Part shown: piece after piece, positions 1 through 11,716 of the stretch | Position numbering within the stretch: position 1 is the first letter of the stretch | Layout: every line of letters begins with the position of its first letter | Assembly: GCF_021347895.1 (NCBI RefSeq) | Contig: NC_067135.1 | Location: 21,711,847-21,775,846 of the forward strand | Reading direction: 5' to 3' | Length of the DNA: 64,000 bases | DNA from: Acanthochromis polyacanthus | Taxonomy: Eukaryota; Chordata; Actinopteri; Pomacentridae | The notes under the pieces: model-generated | What the model saw: only the letters and a program-made list of their open reading frames with translations | Told to the model about the DNA's origin: nothing | Database searches by the model: none | Translations under genes and position numbers: made by a program

Positions 1-303
1 GTGCTTTTTCAACTCTGTAAGCAGATGATCTGGCATTACTGCATAACATCAGTGAATCAAAGTTCCCAAAACAGTTTCCAGTCAAGACTACAATATTGTC
101 CGAAGCTCCCAGATATTGAATATAGTGTTTTCTATGCTTTATAAACTTGGGGCTGTAAAATAAAAGCTGTGAAGATGTGCGCCATATGTGCTATAGATGT
201 CCTTCCAGTTTTACGCAAAAGTAAGACTTGTATTCTGATATTATGTACACATTGGGTAACAAACAGTTGCCAAGAAAACAAAAAAACTGCATAATCCAGC
301 CCC
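1..303. other. unannotated flank, no gene seen
   Basis: AT-rich sequence left of the palindromic element. No splice-bounded exon, transposase fragment or tandem repeat was recognised. Confidence 0.5.
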
Positions 304-1058
304 TTAAAGGGGAACTTCGGTTTTTTTCAACCTGGGGTCTGTTTTCATATGTCATTTCATACATGTGAGTGATGGAGAAATGAATTTTCGACATAGCTCC
401 AGTATTTAGCCAGGCAGCCTTAGCAGCTCAGCTAGCGAAAAGTATGGGGCAAGTGGCCCCCCCGCGTCAAAGTCCACCCTAACGTGCTTTTTTTCCCCCA
501 CACTGACCGGCTCGGATAGTCTCAACGAGTGTCCCACAACATACTAGAGATGAGAAGTGAACGAAAACCTCCACATTACCTAGCGATCGCTCTTTGTTGT
601 GGTCTGTATCCAAAGCTCAGGACGCTAGAAAGCAAATCTCGTTCCGAAATCGCGCAATAGCTCGCGCCAAAACCAGTGTTTTGGCGCGAGCTATTGCGCG
701 ATTTCGGAACGAGATTTGCTTTCTAGCGTCCTGAGCTTTGGATACAGACCACAACAAAGAGCGATCGCTAGGTAATGTGGAGGTTTTCGTTCACTTCTCA
801 TCTCTAGTATGTTGTGGGACACTCGTTGAGACTATCCGAGCCGGTCAGTGTAGGAAAAAAGCACGTTAGGGCCGACTTTGACGTGGGGGGGCCTCTTGCC
901 CCATACTTTTCACTAGCTGAGCTGCTAGCTGAGCTGCTAAGTTGCCTGATTGGCTAAATACTGGAGCTACACTGAAAATTCATTTCTCCATCACTCACAT
1001 GTATGAATTGACATATGAAAACAGACCCCAGGTTGAAAAAAACGAAGTTCTCCTTTAA
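304..1058. mobile_element. long palindromic (foldback/MITE-like) element flanked by TTAA
   Basis: Two arms of about 370 bp are near-perfect reverse complements around a 4-nt centre (CAGT, 674-677). The inner ~150 bp of each arm (CTCGCGCCAAAAC at the centre) match perfectly by eye. The outer ends read TTAAAGGGGAAC and GTTCTCCTTTAA, so TTAA sits at both edges (304-307 and 1055-1058). There is no transposase ORF. TTAA duplication is typical of piggyBac-type insertion, but the termini do not obviously match known piggyBac ends, so the superfamily is inferred only. Confidence 0.85.
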
Positions 1059-2460
1059 TCCTCAATGCTTCTTGCCTCTCAGTCCACCAAGTATATTTAG
1101 TTTCTACGGCTGTTTCTGCTAAAATTGTAAAGTCTTAACCATGAGAAAAATTCACCAAATGTTCTGCTGTTGGCTGTAAGAGTGATTACAAGAGTCTTAA
1201 TGCACTGCGAGCATCTGAGGAGCTGAAGACCCGGTGGATTACTGTTTTTTTGACGGCAATGTCACCACAACAATCCTCACGTGCAGCTAACGTGGCTAAG
1301 ACTGGACTATGTGGGTTACTGTTACTAAACCCAGCTGCTGTTTACATCTCTGTGTTCACTTGCATTATATTTCAATACAGCCAAAGTCCCAACAAAGCCA
1401 CATAATTTCCCTCTTCGGTTGTCAGACAACAAGTACGAAATAGCAACTGAAACGCAGCCAATTACCATTACATGACTGGCTCTGTGCTGATAAAATACAG
1501 ATTTTATGACCGCGGCATTATCTGACAAACTCACCGAACATGAGTGAGAAACCATACAACTGTCGTTCTCAGAAGACACACTCATTTACATTGGTGTCAG
1601 CTGTTTTCCACAGAGTTCTCTTCCTGAAGAAAGAGGGACGGCAGCTACAGACATTGAAACAGCTCGTTTAGAACCGGACTAAAACCAGAGCTGCTTCAGT
1701 CAGTCATCATGTCATGTACCACGTATGTGTTTTGAGCTGAAGTCACATTCTGGTGACACATGAGACTTTCAATAATTTGCTTAAAAAGAAACAAAATATG
1801 GGCCCTTGACATAAAACTTCCATTGTTTTGTAAAACAAACAGGGTAAAGACAGCATGGGTGTAGGATTTTAACGAACATTAAGTATACAGGGAAATTAAA
1901 ATATAGGACAATTGATAAATAATACAACAAACGATGAAAAAAGAAGATACAAAACATTGGCAATATACAGCTTGTAACAGAGTATACAGTATGAATGAAT
2001 AGAGAGGGAGCTGGATAGTAAGGTTTCATTGCATTAGATAAAACAAGCATGTCATATTTTCTCAGTCAGTCACAACATTTTCAAAAGCAGCTCATGTTAA
2101 AGGGGAAATGTCACAAATTACTGAAACAAGACCAATACATGTTCTTGGTGTGAGTGGCTGGACCTTCTTGTTAAATACCTCAACACGTCACACTTGTAAG
2201 CTGGTTTGTAAGTATGTTTTTACTTGAGAAAGTGAGTTGTTATTGTTTTTTGATCACTGCTTTTTTTTTTTACTAACAATATCATATAATGTTTCTGGGT
2301 TTAGACAACAACTAAAAAAACGAGATCTGGGCAGCAAATAAACAAAAATCTGGATTGTTTTTATCTGTATGAGCGAAGCTGAAAGCAGAACCTCCCTTGT
2401 TTATTTAACTACCACTATACCCCTTGTTTCTTTCATCACCAGACTCATCCCCACCTTCCC
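1059..2460. other. 3' flank / possible 3' UTR of ankrd46
   Basis: Mostly AT-rich sequence directly downstream (minus strand) of the ankrd46 stop codon. A minus-strand AATAAA (plus-strand 2400-2405) lies about 55 bp past the stop and could be a proximal poly(A) signal; a longer 3' UTR is equally possible. No other coding exon was recognised. Confidence 0.4.
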
Positions 2461-2677
2461 TCAGTGCACCAGCTCCAGCTGACTGGTGGAGAACGGCAGC
2501 ACCCCGCTGACGTAGTAGGCGATGCCCAGTGAGAGAAGGGCGATGACCACCAGCAGCAGCAGCACCCTCCAGAAGCCCAGGTCCTCCACAAACTCCTGCC
2601 AGGTGGTCCTGAAGCTGGACAGGACGCCCTCACTGCTCTGCAGGTTGGGGTTGAGTAAGGAGTGGCTCTCCATCGCA
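2461..2677 (-). CDS. ankrd46: ankrd46 last coding exon (membrane anchor, C-terminus)
   Basis: Acceptor ATACCAG precedes the exon; its first base completes an AGT serine codon begun in the upstream exon. It encodes AMESHSLLNPNLQSS, then TTWQEFVEDLGFWR and the hydrophobic tail, ending LELVH with stop at 2461-2463. The motif SLLNPNL followed by the FVEDLGFWR block is diagnostic of ANKRD46. Confidence 0.95.
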
Positions 2678-5600
2678 CTGGTATAGACAAAGAGAAAACT
2701 GTCAACATACAGGACTAAAGCCATGAGTCCACAGGGGCCTTTTTTCTTGCATGGAAACGCACTGCATCTGAATATCGCCTGCTTGATGGGTCACTAGTGG
2801 GCCAGTAGGTGGTCACATGACAGCTCTTCAGACCTTCAGTCTGGTAGATGTGTCGGACCAACATGGTGGCTTGGTCACAAATTTTCCCTTTTATTATGAA
2901 AACAGATGAGCAAAAAGCATTTCTGAAAGCATTTGAGGCGAGAAATACAATGCTGAATCTGTCCTTGTTTTTTTTCAACGACAGCTAGTTTAGATGTTTA
3001 ACAAAAGTTTTGTGATGCATCAGACCTCTGCTCCCAGCACCTTATTTTCATAAAAGAGAAATGAAACTACTTTATGCAAATGTGCTCAGGGGCGACGCAC
3101 TGCAACGTTACCAGCATGCTGCGTGGTGCATTTCACATTAACAATGAACGGGAGGTGAGAAATTGACAGACTCTGTGGACATGTACATTACCAGGTAAAA
3201 GTTTGGACTCACCCCTATTTTTTGTGATTGGTTCATATTACCTAAATTATGAGCGCAATTTAGCCATGTTTCATTTCTAATCACAGTAGAACTATTAGAT
3301 AAGAACACTGAAAACAAAATTGAAGCATTTAGCATATAATACTGTTAATAAACTGTCTAAATCTGTGACTCATCAAAATAGCCTCCTTTAGCTTTGATAA
3401 CTGCTTGACAAATCTGAGGCATTCTTGCAATCAGTGACATGAGATGAGATGGGAGATCACTTGAAATTTCCTCCCATGCTTCTGCCAACATCTCATAAAG
3501 GTTTGCAGCACTTGTGGGTTGCTTGTTCTTGACGTTTCTGTCCAGTTCATCCCATGCACGTTCGATGGGAACGTGCATAGGATGAACAAGGTCCCAAGGT
3601 CAGGGGATTGAGCTGGCCAAGTCATAATCCTTAGCTTCCCCTCCTCTTCTTTCTTGGCCAAATACCTTTGACACAGTTTGGACGTGTGCTTTGGATCGTT
3701 GTTTTGTTGTAGTTAGGGCTGAGCGATATGGCCAAAAAAATAAAATCTCGATTTTTTTAGTCATCTTGGACGATTACGATTTTAATCGATTTTTGTCGTT
3801 TCTTTGCGGTCTGTGTGCTATGGCTGGTGCTAGCCATGCCGCACTCCTGTAGCTGCGAGCACTCTTCCCATTCTGTAGGATGCCTCTGCCGGAGGTACTG
3901 AAAGAGGTTAGATGTGCTGCTACTCTTCGTTTTCACAGTACTTTTGCAAACCTCGCACATGACTGTAGTTTGCTCTTTATCAGTCTTGTCAAAGCCGAAC
4001 CACTTCCATATAATCGATGTAACATGAGGCCCTTTTCTCACAACCAACTCTTCGTCTGCTGTTGTGTCCGCCGTGATGGGGTTGTGAGTGTTTTGGCGGA
4101 AGGAGATAAGAGGCGGAAGCAAACGCCAGTGCACAAGTCGTGAAAGGCAGAAGAAGAATCTGTATTGTTATATATATTGAAGCTCGCCTCGATTTTACAA
4201 TTTGGCAAATTTTCAAATCGTCGGGTTTTAAAAAGGCGAATTAATCGAATTAATTCGATTTATCGCCCAGCCCTAGTTGTAGTGTCAATGGCTGTCCCAC
4301 TAAACGCAGCTCAGAGGGAATGGCATGCCTCTGTAAGATACTGTGGTATCCATGCTGATTTAGATTTCCTGAGACTTTGTGCAGATCACCAGTCTGTCCC
4401 CCTGCAAAACAGCCCCAGACCATCACACTACCTCCACCATGCTTTACTGTGGGAACAACACACGGAGGAGTCAAGCATTCTCCAACCCTACGTCGAACGT
4501 ACTTGTGCTGTTTTGATCCAAACATTTCCAACTTTGACTCATCTGTAAACAGAACTGTTTTCCATTCTTCTGCAGTCCAGTTTATATGTTCTTTAGCCCA
4601 CTGAAGTCTCTTCATTATGTTCTGCTTTCTTAGCAGTGGTTTCTGGGCAGCTACCCTACCTTTCAGACCAGATTTCCGCAGTCTACGCCGCACAGTAACC
4701 ACTGACACATTATTGCTCCTGGTTGAGTTTAGCTGAGCTCTTATTTCTGGGGCTGTCTTTTGTTTATTTCGAAGACTGGTGACCCTGATGAACTTATCTT
4801 CAGCTTTAGACGTGACTCTGCTTCTACCAGAACGAAATCTGTCTTCATGTGAACCTGTTTCTTCACATCTCTTTAATGTTTTTGCAACTCCACTTTGTGA
4901 GACTTTAACTTTCTGAGCAATTTGTCTTGTAGAATAGCCTTCTTTTTTCAACACCTGAATTTCAATCCTTTTTTCTTTGCTTAACTGAGGTTTTCTGGCC
5001 ATTTTTGTGATACTTCAGGTTTAGATAATTTTCAAATTAGCTGAAGACATTCTTCTTTCCAGAAATTGTCAGTCTTTTACATCAACTCATAAAGGTAACA
5101 CAAAATATTTGTGAACAGAGTAAAGAACTGTGAATCAAGGTGTGAAAAACATTCTATTGGGACGGCATAGTTATTACAAGGGACATGCAACCCTTTGTAA
5201 AGATATTTTAAGTGTTTACCAAACAAAAGATAGGGTAATGTTGCTACCTAAACCTTCTAGTAATGCTTTCATTAATAAATGCTTAGAAATATCCCTATTT
5301 GAGTGCCATACTTGATTAAATTTTGTTCACAGCATACTCATGAATGTTCTTGCAATAATTAGAAATAACAAATTGCTAAAGTTAGCTCTTAATTGGGCTG
5401 TTTTGACAAAAATACGGGAAAATTAGGGGCAAGTCCGAACTTTTGCCTGGTAGTGTACTTCAAGACTGTTCAGAAAAATACTTAGACTCATATTTAGACT
5501 CTTGTCCAGAACCATCAGGGTGATATCTGATTAGCAACAAGTTTATTCTACTAGCAAGACAAGCCCAAACATACAGGTAGAGTCAATGAGAACTATCTCA

Positions 5601-8600
5601 AACAAGACAAAGAGCAAAATATTCCTGCAGCAGTTGTATCAAACCTACTTTATTTGTCCTGATGATGACAATTTGTTTTGACTATACATAGTCACTAGTA
5701 TAGGCCCAGCAGACACTTTTAACTTTACCAAAATCAAATCAGTCACATTAGAGTTTAACAGTTTCATCACCAAAGGAACAAAAGACTCCTTGTAGAGGTT
5801 GTAACTAAGCTTTAGAGTGTGGACCAGATGGAAGCAGTTTAATGGACCAAACACATGGGATGGGCTTGTTCATGTAACCAAACATCATGTTATTTGACTT
5901 CATGGTGGTTTGATAGTTTCCCTTTTCTGCATTATATACAGATATTCCACTGTACAAGTCTCTTTTTGCTGTTGATGAAGTGTCTGTTACAAGTACATAG
6001 TGTTTGATCGTCTAGGCCTTTGTCCATCTAAAATTAAAGTCGTAAACACTGAATTTTACTCAACTTTTTGTGTTCCAGCCACCCATATAGTCTATCATCC
6101 CTGTGTATTCTTGCTTACCTCTCACTATCAGCCATCTGCATAGTTTCCAGTTTGGAGTGGGGCCCTCTGTTGAAACCTTTCACCTCCTGCTCCTCCAGTC
6201 CCTCCAGAAGACGGATGGCATCCTTGTTGACCCCACGTCTCTTAGCGAGTACCAGAGGAGTCGATCCATTGTGGTTACTACAACACAGGATTTTAGCATC
6301 ATCAATACTCTTGCAAATACTTCCTTAACTGAAACTTAGTTTAGCTCTGATGCATTATTTTCCACAAGTCAAAAGCTGTTATTTAATAATTAATTAGACA
6401 CAGTTTGTAATAAATACTTATTTCTGCACAGTAATTTGTATTTCAAGTATACAAACTGACTGAGGAAAAATCTGAAAACATGACAGAAAGTGAGCTCATC
6501 AAACACAAACTGAGAGGAGAAAACTGCATCAGATTTCAAAGGGCACCATTATAACTGAATGTATTTCTCACCAGATATCAATTTTCAGCCCGTTGGACAC
6601 CAGAAACTGTATAGTATCCACATGACCGCACAGGTGCAATGCTGTATTTCCTTGATAATCCGTCGCCAACAGATCAGCCCCGAACTTGTGCAGGAGACGA
6701 CATATGTCCACGTTGCCTCGGGCGGCAGCTAGGTGGAGGCCGGTTCGGCCCCGGTTGTCACGGATGTTGGGGTCACATCCCGTCTCCAAGAGCCTCTTGC
6801 CAAAAGGCAGGTCTCCATCAATGCATGACTGCAGCAGAGGCACGCTGGTCTGCGACGAGTCGTTGATGAAGACATAGGACATGTCCGAGTGAGTATCAGA
6901 AAATTCCAGCGTACCTGCGGTGATGATCAAAGAGGAAAAATGCAACATGTGAAATTATCTCAGTTTTAGTGATAATTGTGAAACCTGCTGAGCTGATTTG
7001 TACTGAAGTAAGGAGGGGACACATTGGAGTGGCTTGTCTGTAATGTTTAACAGCTTAACAGTTACATTATGAAATCAGTTATTTTATTTGAGTTATGTGG
7101 AGCGTACATAATTAGTCAAAAAGTCCAGTGAAAAAAACTTAAACTATTATTATTTGGTGTTAAAATCAACACATTTTTTGGATTCATTTAAGTATTTGAC
7201 ATTTATTGAACATTTATTCTAATTTAGCTCCAAATAAATTGACCTTGTGTGCATTTTGTTCAAACGGATGAACAAAAAACTGAGTGTAAACTTTTGTGCT
7301 GGAATCATCAGTTGACGTTGTTCTAGTTTCAAAAATCATATGAATGTACTCACTGGTCCAAGTCTGTTATCATTTCAGGACTAAATAAGTAAATTTAAAT
7401 AATTTAGTAGGCTCCGTTTAGTAGCTTTAAATATTTATTCAGGCTAATGCTGCTAGCATTACAGTGCACTGCAGGCATCTACAACAACAGAGGTGCTGCA
7501 CTGTGAATCCTGCTAAGTTTTACATATTATGCATTCAGAGGTTAACCTACAAGAAATTTTCTAAAGATTGTCTCAAAACTAGACAACGCACATCCTGCTC
7601 ACATCACAGACCTGACACATAATATCATCTAGCTGGCTAACTGTTCTATAATTAATACTTTTAATGCTGCCTCTCCATTTTATCCACTGACAATCTTGTA
7701 TGCATCATGCACCATCTGCATGTACCAGGTACCAGTTAGTCTGGTGTGCATTTATACGCAGTATGTAAGCTGGGTGCACATATAAATGCAGAAATTTATC
7801 TTCTCCTTCCTTTCTTGGGTCAGTTGTAAAAAAAAAAAAAAAAATAGCTAAAACTATTTGCAACTAACAGATTTCTTATTTTAATGATCACACTTTACAT
7901 TATGAGGATTTATGTGTCTTCTTTGTTACAGAAAACAGAATATTTTTTAGTTTTGGACTGTTGGTTGCTTTTGGAAACTGTGATGTGTAGTTTTTGCACT
8001 TTTTTTTTCTTGCAATTTAAGATTCAACTGTATAATCAATTGATGACAAAATAATCAGAAGATTGAATTTAACTTGTTTTATTATTATTATTTAATCTTT
8101 ATTTATACAGGTAATCTCCTTGAGACATGGGTCTCATTCTCATGAGATACCCGTCAAATAAAAAGGGCCAATGTCTGGAGATATTTTTTTCCCCTCTTTG
8201 GGTATTTAAATAACAGTTACTATGACCAAACACCTTTGCACATACCAAGTCAGTTGAATACTCTTATTTATTACTTCAGGGTCCATCTGTAACAGACTTG
8301 GGATGGTTTTTCTATTAAGCCTTTACAATTTAGACTTATCTGTGCTTTTTGCTACTGAAATTTAAGGTTTCAACTACAATAACATACCGTGGGTTTATAA
8401 TTTTTTCCACTTTCTGCCTGGGTAAATTCACATTATCGATTTTGTTTTTTATCCATCAGTTACCAGTAATTTTTTCACCTGGACATGGCAAGCTTATATC
8501 ACGTAAAAATAGACATTCTGCAGGTATCATCCTAAAAAAACTAAATATGCAAATAAAAATTAAGTATTTACTTGAATTATTATTATTGCAACGTAAAGCA

Positions 8601-9130
8601 GCTATTTTTGTTGGAGAATGGAGGCTAACGTTAACAGCTAGCTCACTATAGCTACCTCTTAACTGTTTAACTAGCCTGTTAATTTGCACTAATGCAAATG
8701 CCAGCAACATGATATGAGCATATATTTCACAATATATCAACATATGCAACGCTTTTACAAAATAATGGTTAATCCAGCTGCTGGAAACGACTGCAGCTAA
8801 GCAGCTAGCGGAGCTAATGCTAGTTTTCAAGCTAACGTCCTGCACAAAGGTGCAACTAATTAGTACGTGATTCAACAACTGTAATGACAGACGCATAAAC
8901 CTGGTATTCATTTAGCTTCTTTGTTGATTATCAGTTATGTTTACTCACCTGTTATTATGTTCCAACCCAGCAGAAAAAAATACACCTCGCTTTCCTCTGA
9001 GCTAACGCTACTAGCAGTGTTGTTGTTGTTGTGAGGCAAACTTCTTCTTCGTTGGTGGTAGCAGCAGCAGGAAAACCAACATGACGGATTCTGTCGCCAG
9101 CTACAGTTTGGAAGCATCACGTCCTTTTTT
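2461..9130 (-). CDS. ankrd46: ankyrin repeat domain-containing protein 46, whole gene (join of 3 coding exons)
   Basis: Coding exons 6572-6882 (ATG at 6880-6882), 6119-6277 and 2461-2677 join in phase to 687 bp, or 228 aa plus stop, the size recalled for vertebrate ANKRD46. The N-terminus MSYVFINDSSQTSVPLLQ is followed by ankyrin repeats (NIRDNRGRTGLHLAAARGNV, then GADLLATDYQGNTALHLCGH). The C-terminus has a single hydrophobic segment (VLLLLVVIALLSLGIAYYV) 20 residues before the end, so it is a predicted small single-pass membrane protein. Its biochemical role is not well established. All splice sites are GT-AG and no frame disruption is present. Intron 2678-6118 hosts a Tc1 split by a hAT. 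A probable non-coding first exon lies at 8949 to about 9130. Confidence 0.95.
3358..5002 (-). pseudogene. Tc1 transposase, disrupted
   Basis: The N-terminal part starts at ATG 5000-5002 (MARKPQLSKEKRIEIQVLKK) and shows a paired-type helix-turn-helix (STRQIAQKVKVSQSGVAKTL), the first catalytic Asp in VLFTDESKLEMF and the conserved [14 protein letters not shown]. The frame is then broken by the hAT at 3714-4275. Beyond it the second Asp region (NNDPKH) and the ERAWDELDR block with the third acidic residue survive, in different frames from each other, so at least one additional indel is present near 3580. The C-terminus is AVIKAKGGYFDESQI. Inactive as read. Confidence 0.9.
3714..4275 (-). mobile_element. 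hAT-type non-autonomous element with perfect 8-bp target duplication
   Basis: Ends TAGGGCTGAGCGATA and TATCGCCCAGCCCTA are inverted repeats; the octamer GTTGTAGT flanks both sides (3706-3713 and 4276-4283), the hAT signature. A minus-strand ORF (3757-4134) carries a degenerate BED zinc finger: CEVC, then NLFQYLRQRH, where the first expected zinc-binding His is Tyr. The element is only 562 bp and lacks the catalytic transposase domain. Confidence 0.92.
6119..6277 (-). CDS. ankrd46: ankrd46 middle coding exon
   Basis: Acceptor TTGTAG, donor GAGAG/GTAAGC; 159 bp. Completes the Cys codon after KIDI and encodes NHNGSTPLVLAKRRGVNKDA, LLEGLEEQEVKGFNRG and the linker KLETMQMADSES, covering the end of the ankyrin domain. 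Confidence 0.95.
6572..6914 (-). CDS. ankrd46: ankrd46 first coding exon (with 32 nt of 5' UTR)
   Basis: Exon bounded by acceptor ACCGCAG (upstream) and donor ATCTG/GTGAGA. Coding begins at ATG 6880-6882. It encodes SQTSVPLLQSCIDGDLPFGK and ankyrin helices ending SNGLKIDI. The upstream in-frame ATG at 6946 lies beyond the acceptor in the intron, so the internal ATG, which matches the family N-terminus, is the start. Confidence 0.93.
6915..8948 (-). other. ankrd46 first intron
   Basis: AT-rich intron between the probable 5' UTR exon and the first coding exon. Around 8085-8165 it holds a short piece resembling a common teleost dispersed repeat (AGGTAATCTCCTTGAGACAT). No other exon was recognised. 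Confidence 0.6.
8949..9130 (-). promoter_or_regulatory. ankrd46: probable ankrd46 non-coding first exon / promoter-proximal region
   Basis: A consensus donor ATAACAG/GTGAGT on the minus strand at 8943-8950 is the nearest good donor upstream of the first coding exon. The 5' boundary is not visible and 9130 is a guess. The sequence is locally richer in CpG than its surroundings. A cDNA would settle the limits. Confidence 0.5.
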
Positions 9131-9843
9131 CTCCTCATTCATTCAATAAATTAAAATATCCATCCATCCTGTGGTGTAGTGGTCCCTGGAGAAGTGGATA
9201 TACTCTTAATTTTCACTTTTAAAAAAAAATAGTCCAAAAAACGCCCTGTTTTAGAAACAGTGACATAGAAGACTACTCTATTCAATTTATTCAGTCATTT
9301 CTACTTGCCCACTATTATAAAATTATCATGACTTGATTAGGAGCAGTTTGTAGTTATTACTGGTCACACAAGCAAACTGGATTAATGTAACATGTATTTA
9401 TCATGAGGCAAGCATGGTGTTTCAGTTACTTTTGAACATTTATTTAAATAAATACTTCAAATATGAAGTTGACAGTGCATCCTTTATCATATTTCATCAT
9501 GAATAAAACCTACAACGCATTCTCTTCCACACATCAAAACCAATCAGATAAACTCAAAAGTGCACTTTCAAAACTGAAATAAATCATTTGGTTTTCAATA
9601 GCTGAACACTATTTTAGCATAATTTGTCAGATATACAGAAATATCTATACAAATATTGAATATCATCATTTTTTTTTAAATTAATGCTTTGTTTTCACAA
9701 TGTTCATTTAAATCATTCAACAAAGTAATATGTTACAACAAAACAATATTTGGTTAACAATGAACAAAAATATATGCATTTACAACACATCAACAGAGAT
9801 ATACTCTCTCAACCCAGCCCAAGGTTTCTGACCTTTGCTCATA
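9131..9843. other. intergenic, no gene seen
   Basis: AT-rich sequence upstream of ankrd46. I see no exon or transposon end here. Confidence 0.5.
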
Positions 9844-10417
9844 CTATAGTATATTCCAGACAGATTTGCTTTCAGCAGGAGTTTTCACACTGCACTGTCG
9901 AGAACGCACAGAAGAGGCAGCACGATGGCTCTTCAACCAGGTCCTTGTATATTTTCTAGGATCAAACTTGGAAGTTGGTGGGCCATTGATATTAACTGTC
10001 ATTAAGTTTGATATGTTTGAAATCAGAAGGACAGCCCTCTTGTCTGAGCTTATGTTGTTCATAAGGCTAAAGTTCCTCTCACACTCTGCTGTACTGACAG
10101 GGAATGTTTTCATACAGTTCATAAGTGGTTTTAGGTCCTTGGGCTCACTACTGGGCTCTTCCAGTAAGTCCCGCATCCCATTCAGTGCTTGGTCTGTGCA
10201 CAAGTTAAATCGCTTGCATAGTCGCTTAACTTGTTCTTCACCATGGCGGATGCTGGGCTTTGATGGCCACTTACTCTGATCAAGGATGCTGAGGTCCATG
10301 ATCGTCTCATCTTCAAAAGATAAGCGTTTCTCCAGAATGTCTGGGCCTGGTCTAGGCCTGATTTGTGCTTCTTTACAAAAAGTCAGCAATACCTCCCTTC
10401 CTTTTCATTGTTGTCTG
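9844..10417 (-). pseudogene. hAT/KIAA1586-like transposase remnant (internally deleted)
   Basis: An open frame of 181 codons ends in a hAT C-terminal dimerisation signature: MNCMKTFPVSTAECERNFSL followed by MNNISSDKRAVLLISNISNL. This resembles the ZMYM/KIAA1586-like hAT proteins common in fish. Just upstream, in another frame, ATG at about 10407 begins MKRKGGIADF, like the usual N-terminus of that family, after which the frame breaks. N-terminus and C-terminus are thus fused over a large internal deletion. The catalytic RNase H-like core is missing. Confidence 0.7.
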
Positions 10418-11531
10418 TCCCTATACAAAATAAGATAGCCTGGCTAGACCTCAATATTGTTTTAGGTTGAATCTTAAACTACCTGTCCCCATTCTTGTGT
10501 TTTTACTTACTTTAAAATCAACTACCAGCCTAGAGGTTCCCACATTATCCCAATCTAGCTAGCTTCAGACTTACGTTAGAATAACGTTAGCCTTTCAAAA
10601 TGTTAGTCAGACTCGGCCCGACACTCAGTTTAACCACTGGCGACAAAATATCCTCTCCTTGAAATGTGCAGTCATGTTGCCAGTAGTTTAAAACAATGAT
10701 TCATTTGGAAACCACCTTAAAACTTACCTGAGAATTATATCGTCCATGAAAGTAGCAGGGCTTAAAGTGAGAAGAAATCCTGAGCCTGAACTTCTAAGAT
10801 CCAATTTATAGTGTCAATAAACGTATTTAAATGTGTTTTAAAACTCACTAAAACACAATATATATGAGATTCTATTAATTCAGAGCAAATATAAGGTCAT
10901 CTGGTGGAAATAATGCCCATTATGATCCCACTATTTTATTGTTGCTCAAATGTAAAACCTTACTTGGCCAAAACGGCATTTTAGAAAGTGCCCCAAGTGT
11001 GATTTTTTTGTTGATGTTTCAATACCACATCACTATAATTGCAAAGATTTATTTTAGTGTAAAGGGGAAAAAATCATGAAAATCAAGTACATCTATTATT
11101 AATAACTTTTAATATTTTTTATCTCTTCAGTAGATTTAACAAGAACTCAAAACAACACCAACCACAACAAAACTGCTACAAAACTATGCTGCTTTCCTTC
11201 ATAAGGCACAATTTTTACTTACATTATGTCTCAAGAGAATATTAAGTGCTTGGAGAATACTGTTGGAAAAATTCATTTCTTTTTTCTTTTTGCTTTGTTT
11301 GTGAATTTTCTGAACATTTTCTTTTAACATGTTGTTCAAAATGTTGTTTGTCGAAATAAACTGAAAAACACAGACAACAGAATGAACTTGTTTGATATTC
11401 TCTGGAACACTACAAGAGAATAAACTGTCATATGTCACTTGCTATACCAACTTTGTATTTAAGCAGGTAATAAAAGTACTAGTATTAACTCTTAGATGCA
11501 ATTTTAGTTATTGCCTCACAATATAAGATAC
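10418..11531. other. intergenic, mostly AT-rich
   Basis: A minus-strand consensus donor (TCTCAG/GTAAGT, near 10733-10740) follows a short ATG-led frame (MDDIIL), but no matching downstream exon could be phased to it. Otherwise nothing recognised. Confidence 0.4.
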
Positions 11532-11716
11532 CTCTGAATAAGTTGATCATGATGCTGACTCTCTCAAACTCTGTAACTAGCAAAGAAATTCGGGCCTTCC
11601 TGATCTGGTTTATCTGGGTCCTGGCAGCAATGGACTGCTCATGCTGAAGAACTTCTACTCTGGCCTTTTCCTCTGGAGTCAGCCCATTTCTCACAAAGAT
11701 CTGATTATGAAGCCCT
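11532..11716 (-). CDS. unidentified exon-like ORF
   Basis: The segment is bounded by acceptor GTGCTACAG and a plausible donor (TTCAGAG/GTATCT). It encodes about 61 residues including LTPEEKARVEVLQHEQSIAA and RTQINQIRKARISLLVTEFE, a charged, probably alpha-helical sequence without repeats. I do not recognise the family. It could be a lone exon of a decayed or TE-captured gene, or part of a gene whose other exons I failed to see. Codon-like conservation is only an impression. Confidence 0.4.

Larger units (their letters stand above)
3186..5455 (-). mobile_element. Tc1-like DNA transposon in ankrd46 intron, split by a hAT insertion
   Basis: Terminal inverted repeats are CATTACCAGGTAAAAGTTTG at the left and the reverse complement of CGAACTTTTGCCTGGTAGTG at the right; each end is flanked by TA (3184-3185, 5456-5457), the Tc1/mariner target. 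Without the nested hAT and one duplicated octamer the element is about 1.7 kb. The transposase lies on the minus strand. Confidence 0.9.
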
